From the NCBI RefSeq assembly GCF_013408985.1, contig NZ_JACBZT010000001.1, positions 4,667,197 to 4,731,196 on the forward strand: a stretch of DNA of 64,000 bases. The letters run 5' to 3'. The position numbers were made by a program, and so were the translations under genes. Below are positions 20,036 to 28,014 of the stretch, piece by piece; position 1 is the stretch's first letter; every line of letters begins with the position of its first letter. The notes under the pieces were generated by a model, which made no database searches, was not told the origin of the DNA, and saw only the letters and a program-made list of their open reading frames with translations. This stretch comes from Petropleomorpha daqingensis. Lineage in GTDB: Bacteria > Actinomycetota > Actinomycetes > Mycobacteriales > Geodermatophilaceae.

Positions 20036-21571
20036 GTGCTGCTCGCCGAGGTCGTCGCCGCGTCCGCCGCGGTCGCGGCCACCCGCGCCCGGACGGCGAA
20101 GGCCGCGGCGATCGCCGAGCTGCTCCGACGGGCCGACCCGGACGAGGTCCCGGCGGTCACCGCCTGGCTGGCCGGCGACCCGCTGCAGAGCCGGCTCGGG
20201 GTCGGCTGGCGGACGCTGACCCGGCTCGAGCACGAACCCGCCGGGGAGCCGGCGCTGACCGTGCACGCCGTCGACGCCGTCCTGGCCGAGCTGGCGGCGA
20301 CCTCCGGCGCCGGGTCGGCCGCCCGCCGCGAAACGCTCCTGGCCGGGCTGTTCTCGGCGGCCACCGGCGAGGAGCAGCGCTTCCTGGTCCGGCTGCTCAC
20401 CGGCGAGCTGCGCCAGGGGGCGCTGGAGGGCGTCGTCCTCGACGCCGTCGCCGCGGCGGCCGACGTCCCGGCGGCGGCCGTGCGGCGCGCGTTCATGCTG
20501 TCCGGCAGCCTGCCCGGCACGGCCGCGACCGCGCTGACCGGCGGGGTGGCCGCCCTGGAGGCGGTGCGGCTGGAGGTCGGCCGGCCGGTGCACCCGATGC
20601 TGGCCAGCCCCGGCAGCTCGCTCGACGACGCGCTCGCCGACCTCGGCGCCGACGTGACCGTGGAGTTCAAGCTCGACGGCGCCCGCGTCCAGGTGCACCG
20701 CGACGGCGACGACGTCCGGGTGTGGACCCGCACCCTGCGCGAGATCACCGAGGCGGTGCCCGAGCTGGTCGAGCGGGTCCGCGCGCTGCCCTGCCGCAGC
20801 GCCGTCCTCGACGGCGAGACCCTCGCGCTGGACGACGACGGCCGGCCCCGCGCCTTCCAGGACACGATGAGCCGCTTCGGCGCCGCGACCGCCGACGAGA
20901 GCGTGCTGCTCTCCCCGTTCTTCTTCGACCTGCTGCACCTCGACGGCCGCGACCTGCTCGACGAGCCGCTGGCCGCCCGGCTCGACGCGCTCGCCGGGCT
21001 GCTCGCCGCCGACGAGCACGCCGTGCTCCGCATGCCGGGCGTCCGCCGTCCCGACCCGGCGCAGGCCGCGGGGGTGCTGGCCGACGCGCTCGCCGCCGGG
21101 CACGAGGGCGTCGTCGTCAAGGACCTCGGCGCGCCCTACGCCGCCGGGCGGCGCGGCCGGGCGTGGCAGAAGGTCAAGCCGGTGCACACCCTCGACCTGG
21201 TGGTGATCGGCGCGGAGTGGGGCTACGGCCGCCGCTCCGGGAAGCTGTCCAACATCCACCTCGGCGCCCGCGACCCCGACGGCGGCGAGCCGGTCATGGT
21301 GGGCAAGACGTTCAAGGGCATGACCGACGAGCTGCTGGCGTGGCAGACGCGCACCTTCCCCGACCTGGCCCGCGAGCAGCACCAGTGGGGTGTGCTGCTG
21401 CGCCCCGAGCTGGTCGTCGAGATCGCCGTCGACGGCGTCCAGCGCAGCCCGCGCTACCCCGGTGGCGTGGCGCTGCGCTTCGCCCGGGTGGTCCGCTACC
21501 GGCCGGACAAGACGCCGGGGCAGGCCGACACGATCGAGGCGGTGCGGGGGCTGCTCGCTAGTCCTCGATGA
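20036..21571 (+). CDS. ligB: ATP-dependent DNA ligase (LigB type)
   Basis: A 511-residue ligase that seals nicks using ATP through a covalent lysyl-AMP. The N-terminal helical DNA-binding domain (about 1-200) is followed by the adenylation domain, with motif I EFKLDGARVQVHRDG (Lys212), motif III FFFDLLHLDG, motif IV EGVVVKDL and motif V WQKVKPVHTLDL, then the OB domain (VEIAVDGVQRSPRYPGG). GTG 20036 was chosen because MLLxDV is the usual N-terminus of mycobacterial LigB. Divergent from the methyltransferase (76 bp). Its 3' end overlaps the convergent arr gene by 14 bp. It probably acts in repair or is dispensable beside an NAD-dependent LigA elsewhere. Confidence 0.94.
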   Translation: MLLAEVVAASAAVAATRARTAKAAAIAELLRRADPDEVPAVTAWLAGDPLQSRLGVGWRTLTRLEHEPAGEPALTVHAVDAVLAELAATSGAGSAARRETLLAGLFSAATGEEQRFLVRLLTGELRQGALEGVVLDAVAAAADVPAAAVRRAFMLSGSLPGTAATALTGGVAALEAVRLEVGRPVHPMLASPGSSLDDALADLGADVTVEFKLDGARVQVHRDGDDVRVWTRTLREITEAVPELVERVRALPCRSAVLDGETLALDDDGRPRAFQDTMSRFGAATADESVLLSPFFFDLLHLDGRDLLDEPLAARLDALAGLLAADEHAVLRMPGVRRPDPAQAAGVLADALAAGHEGVVVKDLGAPYAAGRRGRAWQKVKPVHTLDLVVIGAEWGYGRRSGKLSNIHLGARDPDGGEPVMVGKTFKGMTDELLAWQTRTFPDLAREQHQWGVLLRPELVVEIAVDGVQRSPRYPGGVALRFARVVRYRPDKTPGQADTIEAVRGLLASPR

Positions 21572-22013
21572 CGTCGAGGCCCTGCTCGCGCAGCTGCGCG
21601 AGGGAGTCGAGCATCCCCTTGACGACCTCCGGGTCGTGCCCCTGCCAGTCCGCCACCTCGCCGACGACGCGCAGCGGATGGCGGGTGCGGTAGGACTCGG
21701 TGGGATTGCCGGGGAACCGCTTGTTCGTCACGTTCGGGTCGTCCTCGAAGGGGCCCAGCGGCTCCACGACGTAGATGTGGCCGCGTTCCTCGCTGCCGGC
21801 CAGCGCGGTCGCCAGCTCCGCTCCCCAGGCGGCCGTGCCCTCGAGCGCGGTGAAGTAGATGTGGTTGGACACCCGGCCCTGCTGGAAGTTCGAGCCGTAG
21901 CCGGGCACCAGCTCGTCGCCGACCGCCAGCGCCGACTTCGTCCCGTGGAAGAACGGCCCCTCGACGTGCGCGCAGCTGTCGTAGGTCACCGGGACGTGGT
22001 CGTTCTCGGCCAT
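21558..22013 (-). CDS. arr: NAD+-rifamycin ADP-ribosyltransferase (Arr)
   Basis: A 151-residue enzyme that inactivates rifamycins by transferring ADP-ribose from NAD+ to the ansa-bridge hydroxyl. Family signatures are GPFFHGTKSALAVGDELVPG, RVSNHIYFTA, AWGAELA, VVEPLGPFEDDPNVTNKRF and PGNPTESYRT, covering the whole length. Related Arr genes are common chromosomal genes of soil actinobacteria and may have other physiological targets. The ATG lies 1 nt after the nadK stop, so it is translated with NAD kinase. Stop TAG, overlapping the ligase 3' end. Confidence 0.95.
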   Translation of the reverse strand: MAENDHVPVTYDSCAHVEGPFFHGTKSALAVGDELVPGYGSNFQQGRVSNHIYFTALEGTAAWGAELATALAGSEERGHIYVVEPLGPFEDDPNVTNKRFPGNPTESYRTRHPLRVVGEVADWQGHDPEVVKGMLDSLAQLREQGLDVIED

Positions 22014-22014
22014 C

Positions 22015-23061
22015 TCAGTCGTCCATCGGGCCGGGGTGGGCCAGGTCGTACGGGATCGGGATCCCCGGGTCGTAGACGTCCGGCGCCTGCCCGTCGGCGA
22101 CGGCGGCGCGGGAGTCGGCCAGCCCGAACCGGTCGCGCACGCGGTCGAGGAAGTGCGGGTCGTCCAGGCGGACCAGCTTGGCGCGCTGCCGGGCGCCGTA
22201 GACGTTGAGCCAGTCCCCCGGGTCCAGGACCCCCGACAGCTGCCCGTCGATGCTCACCGCGACCTGCCCGGACCGGGCCAGCACCCGCATGCCGATCCGG
22301 TGCCGGCTGGAGAGCACGAGGCTGCGGTTGAACACCATGTGCGGCGCGACCGGGGTGAACACCAGCGCGTCCATGTCCGGGGAGAGCACCGGTCCCCCGG
22401 CCGCGAAGCTGTAGGCGGTGGAGCCGGTGGCGGTGGAGACGATGAGCGCGTCGGCCGAGTAGGAGGCGAACAGCCGGCTGTCGACGTAGACGGCGATGCT
22501 GGCCTGCCGGTCGCGGGCGAGCTTCTCGAACACGATGTCGTTGAGCGCCCACACGTCCAGCGGCACGCCCCAGCCGTAGGCCTCGGCGTCCCGGCGCGGG
22601 GTGGGTGGCGGCAGCGCGTGCCCGCGGCCGTAGCGCAGCAGTTCGTCGATGCCGTGCGGGATCTCCAGCGGGCGGGACGCGCGCATGGTCAGCGTCATCC
22701 GCTTGTCCAGGACGACGTCGCCGGCCATGACCGCGTCCAGCGCCTCCTCGAGCCGGTCCACGGAGACCTCGGTGAGGAAGCCGACCCGGCCGACGTCGAT
22801 GCCGAGGACCATCGCGCCGGCCGCCGCGGCGACGCGGGCGCCGCGCAGGTAGGTGCCGTCGCCGCCGACGGTGACGATGAGGTCGGGCTCGCCGGCGAGC
22901 TCCGCCTCCTCACCCGCCGTGTGCCGGGTGCCCTCGCCCCACACGTCGACGTCGGTGATGGGCAGGTCGCGGGCGGCGGCCCACGCGCGGACGCGGGCGG
23001 CCGCGTCCCGGGCCACCTCCTTGCCCATGTGCACGACCAGGCCGATCCGGGAGATGCTCAC
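22015..23061 (-). CDS. nadK: NAD kinase
   Basis: A 348-residue ATP/polyphosphate-NAD kinase making NADP+. The signature GGDGTYLRGAR is present with the following GIDVGRVGFLTEV, the NE/ND-equivalent ALNDIVFEK, and the glycine-rich STATGSTAYSFAAGGPVLSP. It is longer than typical (about 300), with a C-terminal extension of about 40 residues (FGLADSRAAVADG then DVYDPGIPIPYD). The GTG start at 23061 is 17 bp downstream of the oxidase stop. It may be a second NADK paralogue, as the usual actinobacterial nadK is beside recN and tlyA. Confidence 0.92.
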   Translation of the reverse strand: MSISRIGLVVHMGKEVARDAAARVRAWAAARDLPITDVDVWGEGTRHTAGEEAELAGEPDLIVTVGGDGTYLRGARVAAAAGAMVLGIDVGRVGFLTEVSVDRLEEALDAVMAGDVVLDKRMTLTMRASRPLEIPHGIDELLRYGRGHALPPPTPRRDAEAYGWGVPLDVWALNDIVFEKLARDRQASIAVYVDSRLFASYSADALIVSTATGSTAYSFAAGGPVLSPDMDALVFTPVAPHMVFNRSLVLSSRHRIGMRVLARSGQVAVSIDGQLSGVLDPGDWLNVYGARQRAKLVRLDDPHFLDRVRDRFGLADSRAAVADGQAPDVYDPGIPIPYDLAHPGPMDD

Positions 23062-23078
23062 CTGCGCAGTGTGCCCGG

Positions 23079-24488
23079 TCAGTGGCCGGTCAGGCGGGTC
23101 ATCACCCGGTCGAGCAGCGCCGGTTCGCGGCCGGTGCGCCGCTCCCGGCGGTCGATCGCGGCCGCCAGCCGGAAGCCGGCGTTCACCCCGAGCCAGCGCA
23201 GCGGCTCGGGCTCGAAGGGCGGCGAGCGGTGGCCGACCCACGGCAGCCGGGTGAGCTCGGTGTCCGCGCCGGTGATCAGGTCGGCGAGGGTGCGCCCGGC
23301 CAGGTTCGTCATCGCCACGCCGTCGCCGCTGTAGCCGCCCGCCGAGGCCAGCCCGGTCGCCGGGTCGTACCGGACCGACGGCCACCAGTCGCGGGGCACG
23401 CCCAGCGCGCCGCCCCACCGGTGGGTGATCCGGGCACCGGCCGCGGCCGGGAACAGCTCCACCAGGCTGCGCCGCAGCGCGTCGTGCACCCCGCGGGCGT
23501 GCTCGGACGCCGTCGTCAGCCGCGATCCGAGACGGTACGGCGCGCCGCGACCGCCGAAGGCGATCCGCCCGTCTCGGGTGCGCTGCGCGTAGACGATCAG
23601 CCGGCGGGCGTCGTTGAGCGTGACCCGTTGCTGCCAGCCGACCTCGGCCCAGAAGTCGGCGGGCAGCGGCTCGGTGGCCAGCATCAGCGAGTAGACCGGC
23701 AGGAGCGCCCGCCGTTCGCCGGCCAGCGTCCGGGTGTAGCCCTCCAGCGCGCGGACGACGATGCGGGCGCGCACGTCGCCGGCCGTCGTCCGTACGAGGT
23801 GCGGCTCGATCGCGGTGACCGTCGTCCCCTCGTGGACGACGACGCCGCGCCGCTCGACCGCCCGCGCCAGCCCGCGGACCAGCTTCGCCGGGTGCACCGC
23901 CGCGCAGTGGGGGGTGAACGTGGCGCCGCGGAGGCCGTCGGCGGCGACCAGCCGCCGGGCCTCGGCGCGGGAGAGCCACCCGAGGTCGTCGTAGCCCCAC
24001 TCCCGGGCCTCGGCCACCTCGGCGCGCAGCCGCGCGGCCTGCGGCTCGGTGGTGGCCAGCCGCAGGTAGCCGGCCGTGTCCGCGTCGGCGTCGATGCCCT
24101 CGTCCGCCGCCGTCCGGAGCACCTCGTCGACCGTGGCGTCGGCGGCGCGCTGCCACGCCATCGCGGCGTCCCGCGACGACCGGGCGGCCACGGTGTCCCA
24201 CGAGACAGGCAGCAGGCCCGACACCCAGCCGCCGTTGCGCCCGGAGGCGCCGAAGCCGGCGAACTCCCGCTCCAGGACGACGATCCGCAGCCCAGGGTCG
24301 CGGCGCACCAGGTGGTAGGCGGTCCAGAGCCCGGTGAAGCCGCCGCCCACGATCGCGACGTCGGCCTCGGCCGGGCCGCTCAGCGGCGGACGCCGGGTCT
24401 CGAGGTCGCCCGCGGGCAGCGTGTCGTGCCAGAGGGAGCGAGGGACTCCCGCGCCGTCCACCTGCGTGCTTCGCTGCCTCCACGTCAC
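23079..24488 (-). CDS. FAD-dependent amine/amino-acid oxidoreductase (DAO family, PuuB/OrdL-like)
   Basis: A 469-residue flavoprotein of the DAO family. Dinucleotide motif VAIVGGGFTGLWTAYHL is near residue 43, followed by GFGASGRNGGWVSG, typical of gamma-glutamylputrescine oxidase-like enzymes. C-terminal WGGALGVPRDWWPSV and ASAGGYSGDGVAMTNLAG complete the FAD site. The expected reaction is oxidation of an N-substituted amine or amino acid with H2O2 release. GTG 24488 is the longest start; GTG 24461 (VDGAGVPRSLWH) fits relatives about as well. First gene of an oxidase-nadK-arr unit and divergent from the VOC gene with 14 bp between starts. Confidence 0.87.
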   Translation of the reverse strand: MTWRQRSTQVDGAGVPRSLWHDTLPAGDLETRRPPLSGPAEADVAIVGGGFTGLWTAYHLVRRDPGLRIVVLEREFAGFGASGRNGGWVSGLLPVSWDTVAARSSRDAAMAWQRAADATVDEVLRTAADEGIDADADTAGYLRLATTEPQAARLRAEVAEAREWGYDDLGWLSRAEARRLVAADGLRGATFTPHCAAVHPAKLVRGLARAVERRGVVVHEGTTVTAIEPHLVRTTAGDVRARIVVRALEGYTRTLAGERRALLPVYSLMLATEPLPADFWAEVGWQQRVTLNDARRLIVYAQRTRDGRIAFGGRGAPYRLGSRLTTASEHARGVHDALRRSLVELFPAAAGARITHRWGGALGVPRDWWPSVRYDPATGLASAGGYSGDGVAMTNLAGRTLADLITGADTELTRLPWVGHRSPPFEPEPLRWLGVNAGFRLAAAIDRRERRTGREPALLDRVMTRLTGH

Positions 24489-24502
24489 AGAGGGAGCCCA
24501 CC

Positions 24503-24880
24503 ATGGCCGTCCAGCTCAACCACACCATCGTCGCCGCCCACGACCGGCACGCCTCCGCGGCGTTCCTGACCGAGCTGCTCGGGCTCAAGCCGTCCGTGGA
24601 CTTCGGCCCGTTCGCCGTCGTCGAGCTGGACAACGAGGTCTCGCTGGACTTCATCGACGACCCGGAGGTCAAGCCCCGGCACTACGCGTTCCTGGTCTCC
24701 GAGGAGGAGTTCGACGAGATCTTCGGCCGGATCCGGGCGCGCGGGCTGAGCTACTGGGCCGATCCGTTCGAGCAGCACCCCGGCGAGATCAACACCAACG
24801 ACGGGGGCCGCGGCGTCTACTGGAAGGACCCGAACGAGCACATGCTCGAGATCATCACCCGCCCGTACGGCAGCGGGTGA
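24503..24880 (+). CDS. VOC-superfamily protein (glyoxalase/dioxygenase fold)
   Basis: A 125-residue single VOC domain of paired beta-alpha-beta-beta-beta modules. Candidate metal ligands are His in LNHTIVAA, His in KPRHYAFLV, and Glu in NEHMLEIITRP. VYWKDPNEHMLEI is the usual closing motif. Single-domain VOC proteins dimerise and may be lyases, dioxygenases or drug-binding proteins; the reaction cannot be predicted. RBS AGAGGGAG precedes ATG 24503. A 52-bp palindrome follows the stop by 3 bp. Confidence 0.87.
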   Translation: MAVQLNHTIVAAHDRHASAAFLTELLGLKPSVDFGPFAVVELDNEVSLDFIDDPEVKPRHYAFLVSEEEFDEIFGRIRARGLSYWADPFEQHPGEINTNDGGRGVYWKDPNEHMLEIITRPYGSG

Positions 24881-24883
24881 TCA

Positions 24884-24935
24884 CCTGCGCTTTGTCGCGA
24901 TAAAGCACGCGTGCTTTATCGCGATAAAGCGCAGG
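24884..24935. repeat. 52-bp near-perfect palindrome between convergent genes
   Basis: Arms 24884-24909 and 24910-24935 match at 25 of 26 positions with no loop (centre ACGCGT). Each arm contains a smaller palindrome, GCTTTATCGCGATAAAGC or its one-mismatch form. It sits between the VOC and P450 stops, leaving 3 bp on each side, so it can act as a bidirectional terminator. The local AT content is unlike its surroundings. Confidence 0.85.
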
Positions 24936-24938
24936 ACC

Positions 24939-26210
24939 TCAGCCGAGGCGGACGGGGAGCGTGCGCGGGCCACGGATCTGGCCGCTCGACCACTTGACCG
25001 CGTCCGGGTCGGCGAGCGAGAACTCGGGGAACCGCGAGAGCCACACCTCCAGCGCCACGCGCAGCTCCATGCGGGCCAGGTGCGACCCCACGCAGCGGTG
25101 GATCCCCAGCCCGAACGCGGCGTGCCGGTTGACCTTGCGGTCGAGCACGACCTCGTCGGCCCGCTCGAACTGCTCCGGGTCGCGGTTGGCGGCCGGGAAG
25201 GGCAGCAGCACCCAGTCCTCGGCCTTCATGTCCACGCCGTGCCAGCTCATGTCCTGCTTGACCAGCCGCGCCATGGTCACCGGCGCGTAGGCGCGCAGGA
25301 ACTCCTCCAGCGCGAACGGCATCAGCTCCGGCTCGGCGACCAGCCGGCGGCGGTCCTCCGGGTGCCCGGCCAGGTGCCACAGCGACGCCCCGATCGCGCT
25401 CCAGGTGGTGTCGATGCCGGCGATGAGCAGCAGGACGATCGTGCCCGCCACGTGCGAGGGGTCGAGCTTGCTGCCGTAGAGCTCCACGTCGAGCAGGTAG
25501 GACGTGAGGTCGTCCCGCGGCTCCGCGATGTGCTCGCGGATGCGCGCGAAGATGTACTCGAACAGCTCCCCCATCCGCTCGATGCGCTCCTCGGGCGGCA
25601 GGTTGACCCCCTCGAGGGTGTTCTCGACGAAGCGGGCGAACTGCTCGCCGTCCTCCTGCGGGAAGCCGAGCATGTGCGCGATCACCCGCATCGGGATGTG
25701 CTGGGAGTACTCGGCGGCGGCGTCGACGACGTCGCGCCCGGCGAACCCGTCGAGCAGCGACTCGCAGAACTCCCGGGTCGCCGGCTCCAGCTTGCTGACG
25801 GCGGTCTTCGTGAACGCCGGCAGCAGCAGCTTGCGGGCGTCGTGGTGGAACGGCGGGTCCGACGAGATCGGCGGCGCCCCTCCGATCGGCGCGATGTCCA
25901 CCGGCGGGCGGAAGTTGCTCATGATGATCGCCCGCGAGGAGAACGCGTCGGTGTCGTAGGCGATCGCCGCGACGTCCTCGTACCGGGTGGGCAGCCACCC
26001 GCCGCCGAAGCGGTCGGTGTGCGCGATCGGGCAGCGCGAGCGCAGGTCGTCCCACACCTCCGGCGCGTGCTGGGCGTACTCGGGCTCCAGGTGGGAGAAG
26101 TCCGTCGTCCAGTCCGACACCGGCCCGATCACCGGGTCGACCCGGGTGCCCAGCGACGGATCCTGCGGGACGGGGTGGAAGTCGTCGACGGAGCGGTCCT
26201 CGACGGTCAT
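24939..26210 (-). CDS. Cytochrome P450
   Basis: A 423-residue soluble bacterial P450. Heme-binding motif FGLGIHRCVGSHLARME (axial Cys in HRCVG), I-helix oxygen-activation motif LLIAGIDTTWSAIG, K-helix EEFLRAY (ExxR-like) and PAANRDPEQF all align. The substrate is unknown; family resemblance is to terpene- or steroid-type CYPs of actinobacteria. ATG 26210 lies 1 nt after the ferredoxin stop, so electron donor and P450 are made together. It is last in the tetR-fdx-P450 operon, and the downstream palindrome probably ends transcription. Confidence 0.95.
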   Translation of the reverse strand: MTVEDRSVDDFHPVPQDPSLGTRVDPVIGPVSDWTTDFSHLEPEYAQHAPEVWDDLRSRCPIAHTDRFGGGWLPTRYEDVAAIAYDTDAFSSRAIIMSNFRPPVDIAPIGGAPPISSDPPFHHDARKLLLPAFTKTAVSKLEPATREFCESLLDGFAGRDVVDAAAEYSQHIPMRVIAHMLGFPQEDGEQFARFVENTLEGVNLPPEERIERMGELFEYIFARIREHIAEPRDDLTSYLLDVELYGSKLDPSHVAGTIVLLLIAGIDTTWSAIGASLWHLAGHPEDRRRLVAEPELMPFALEEFLRAYAPVTMARLVKQDMSWHGVDMKAEDWVLLPFPAANRDPEQFERADEVVLDRKVNRHAAFGLGIHRCVGSHLARMELRVALEVWLSRFPEFSLADPDAVKWSSGQIRGPRTLPVRLG

Positions 26211-26211
26211 G

Positions 26212-26412
26212 TCAGTCCTCCTCGACCAGCTCGACGGCGGCCTCGGGGCAGTTGGCCTCGGCCAGGCGGGCGTCCTCTTCCCGTCCGGGCGGCACCCGCC
26301 CGTCGCCGAGGACCTGGCCGTAGCCGTCCTCGTCCTCGCCGAACAGGTCCGGCGCCAGGTCGTAGCAGCGGCCGTGGCCCTGGCAGCGGTCGTGATCGAT
26401 CAGCAGTTTCAT
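26212..26412 (-). CDS. 3Fe-4S ferredoxin, P450 electron donor
   Basis: A 66-residue ferredoxin with CQGHGRC and a distal NCPEAAV. The first motif reads CxxHxxC, so His replaces the central Cys of a 4Fe-4S cluster. This is the pattern of 3Fe-4S P450 ferredoxins in mycobacteria and relatives, where this residue varies. It would pass electrons from an NAD(P)H ferredoxin reductase, not encoded nearby, to the adjacent P450. The ATG overlaps the tetR stop (ATGA). The middle is strongly acidic (FGEDEDGYG). Confidence 0.93.
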   Translation of the reverse strand: MKLLIDHDRCQGHGRCYDLAPDLFGEDEDGYGQVLGDGRVPPGREEDARLAEANCPEAAVELVEED

Positions 26413-27011
26413 CGGGCGGCTCCGAGAGGTGGGGCGAGGGCGGGCACGAGGCGGGCCAGGAAGGCGGCCCACTCCCCCTCGTCGACGTCGTCGAGGTCGG
26501 GTCCGACCAGGGCGGTGCCGACGGCGAGGGACAGGCAGAAGTGCGCGACGGCGGACGGCGGGAGCGCCGGGTCGAGCTCGCCGGAGGCCTGGGCCTGCCG
26601 GACGAGGTCGGCCAGCCACTCGATGCGCTCGGCGACGTAGCCGCGCATCGCGTCGGCGACGTCGGCGTCGCGGCGGGCGGCCACCAGGGCCTCGATGACC
26701 AGCCAGCCGTCGGCGTCCCGGCGACGGCGCAGCCGGCGGCCGCTGACCTGCAGCAGCTCGGTGATCGACCGGTCGGGCTCGGCGGCGACCAGGTGCGACA
26801 GCAGCCGCCGGCCGTGCGCGCGCACCGCGCCGACGAGCAGCTCGGCCTTGGAGCCGAAGTAGGCGTACATCGCGCCGTTGGACAGGCCCGCCGCCTCGGC
26901 GATGTCGGACACCCGCGCGGCGTCGTAGCCGCGAGCGGCGAAGACGTCGGCGGCGGCGCGCAGCAGCCGCTCGGTGGTGCCGGCCGCCGTGGCGCCCGCG
27001 GTGCGAGCCAT
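26409..27011 (-). CDS. TetR-family regulator of the ferredoxin-P450 operon
   Basis: A 200-residue TetR protein. Helix-turn-helix at about 15-60 (LLRAAADVFAARGYDAARVS, then LSNGAMYAYFGSKAEL), with an all-helical ligand domain after it. ATG 27011 (MARTAGAT) was chosen over the upstream in-frame ATG because the latter would lie inside the operator. It is the first gene of a coupled operon with the ferredoxin and P450 and divergent from the esterase, so it likely controls both units through the palindrome at 27017-27038. The ligand is unknown, perhaps an ester-bearing or acyl compound. Confidence 0.93.
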   Translation of the reverse strand: MARTAGATAAGTTERLLRAAADVFAARGYDAARVSDIAEAAGLSNGAMYAYFGSKAELLVGAVRAHGRRLLSHLVAAEPDRSITELLQVSGRRLRRRRDADGWLVIEALVAARRDADVADAMRGYVAERIEWLADLVRQAQASGELDPALPPSAVAHFCLSLAVGTALVGPDLDDVDEGEWAAFLARLVPALAPPLGAAR

Positions 27012-27016
27012 GCCAC

Positions 27017-27038
27017 GAATTGAAGGGTGATTCAATTC
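27017..27038. promoter_or_regulatory. TetR operator between P450 operon and esterase gene
   Basis: GAATTGAA (27017-27024) and TTCAATTC (27031-27038) are perfect 8-bp inverted arms around GGGTGA. This AT-rich patch lies 6 bp upstream of the tetR ATG and 39 bp upstream of the esterase GTG. Location and symmetry make it the likely shared operator. Confidence 0.8.
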
Positions 27039-27076
27039 ACAGGTCAAGCCCCCTCCCCGACGTCAGGAGAACTTCC

Positions 27077-28012
27077 GTGCCGGTCGACCCGCAGATCGCC
27101 GCCGTCCTCGCCCTGCTCGACTCCTCCGGCCTGCCGCCGATGTACGAGGGCAGCCCCGAGGAGGGCCGCGCCGCGTTCCTCGCGCTCACCGCGGATGCCC
27201 GGACGCCCGAGCAGGTCGTGCCGGTCGGTGCAGTCGAGGACCGCACCGTCCCGGGTGCCGACGGCGAGCTGCGCGCGCGGGTGTACCGGCCGGAGGGCGA
27301 GGGTCCGTTCCCGACCGTCGTCTTCTTCCACGGCGGTGGCTGGGTGATCGGCGACCTCGAGACCCACGACAACCAGGCCCGGTCGGTGGCCCGGCACGGC
27401 CGCGCCGTCGTCGTCTCGGTCGACTACCGGCTGGCGCCGGAGCACCCGTTCCCGGCGGCGGTCGACGACGCCGTCGCCGCGGCCCGCTGGGCGGCCGCGC
27501 ACCTGGGCGAGCTCGGCGGCGACGACCGGCTGGCGGTGGCCGGGGACAGCGCCGGCGGCAACCTGGCCGCCGTCGTCGCCCAGCAGCTGCACGCCGACGG
27601 CACGCCGGTGACCGCGCAGTTCCTCATCTACCCCGCCGTCGACTCGGCCGGTGAGTACCCGTCGCGGGTGGAGAACGCCAAGGGCTACTTCCTCGAGCAG
27701 CCGACCATGGACTGGTTCTACGGCCACTACGCCGGCGGCTTCGACGACCCCGCCGACCCGCGGCTGTCACCGCTGCGCGCGGCCGACCTCTCCGGTCTCG
27801 CGCCCGCGCTCGTGGTCACCGCCGAGTTCGACCCGCTGCGCGACGAGGGCGAGGCCTACGCCGAGGCGCTGCGCGCCGCCGGCGTGCCGGTGCAGCAGCA
27901 GCGCTACGACGGGATGATCCACGGCTTCTTCGACATGGGGCCGATCTCACCGGCCGCCCAGGCCGCGATCGACGAGAGCTGCGCGCGCTTCGGGGAGCTG
28001 CTGCACCGCTGA
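27077..28012 (+). CDS. HSL-family alpha/beta-hydrolase esterase
   Basis: A 311-residue hormone-sensitive-lipase-type esterase for short- to medium-chain esters. Oxyanion motif HGGGWVIGD, nucleophile GDSAGGN, Asp in EFDPLRDEG and His in MIHGFFDM form the family's catalytic machinery. YRLAPEHPFPAAVDD is another hallmark. GTG 27077 has CAGGAGAAC at good spacing. Divergent from the TetR-P450 operon, so the two products may act on the same ester-containing substrate. The stop is followed 2 bp later by the convergent DUF6221 gene. Confidence 0.93.
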   Translation: MPVDPQIAAVLALLDSSGLPPMYEGSPEEGRAAFLALTADARTPEQVVPVGAVEDRTVPGADGELRARVYRPEGEGPFPTVVFFHGGGWVIGDLETHDNQARSVARHGRAVVVSVDYRLAPEHPFPAAVDDAVAAARWAAAHLGELGGDDRLAVAGDSAGGNLAAVVAQQLHADGTPVTAQFLIYPAVDSAGEYPSRVENAKGYFLEQPTMDWFYGHYAGGFDDPADPRLSPLRAADLSGLAPALVVTAEFDPLRDEGEAYAEALRAAGVPVQQQRYDGMIHGFFDMGPISPAAQAAIDESCARFGELLHR

Positions 28013-28014
28013 TC

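Noticed and set aside
22015-24672. A single 885-codon minus-strand frame joining NAD kinase to a long upstream part.
   Set aside because: The upstream part is an out-of-frame shadow of the amine-oxidase-like gene. The kinase begins at GTG 23061, 17 bp after that gene's stop.
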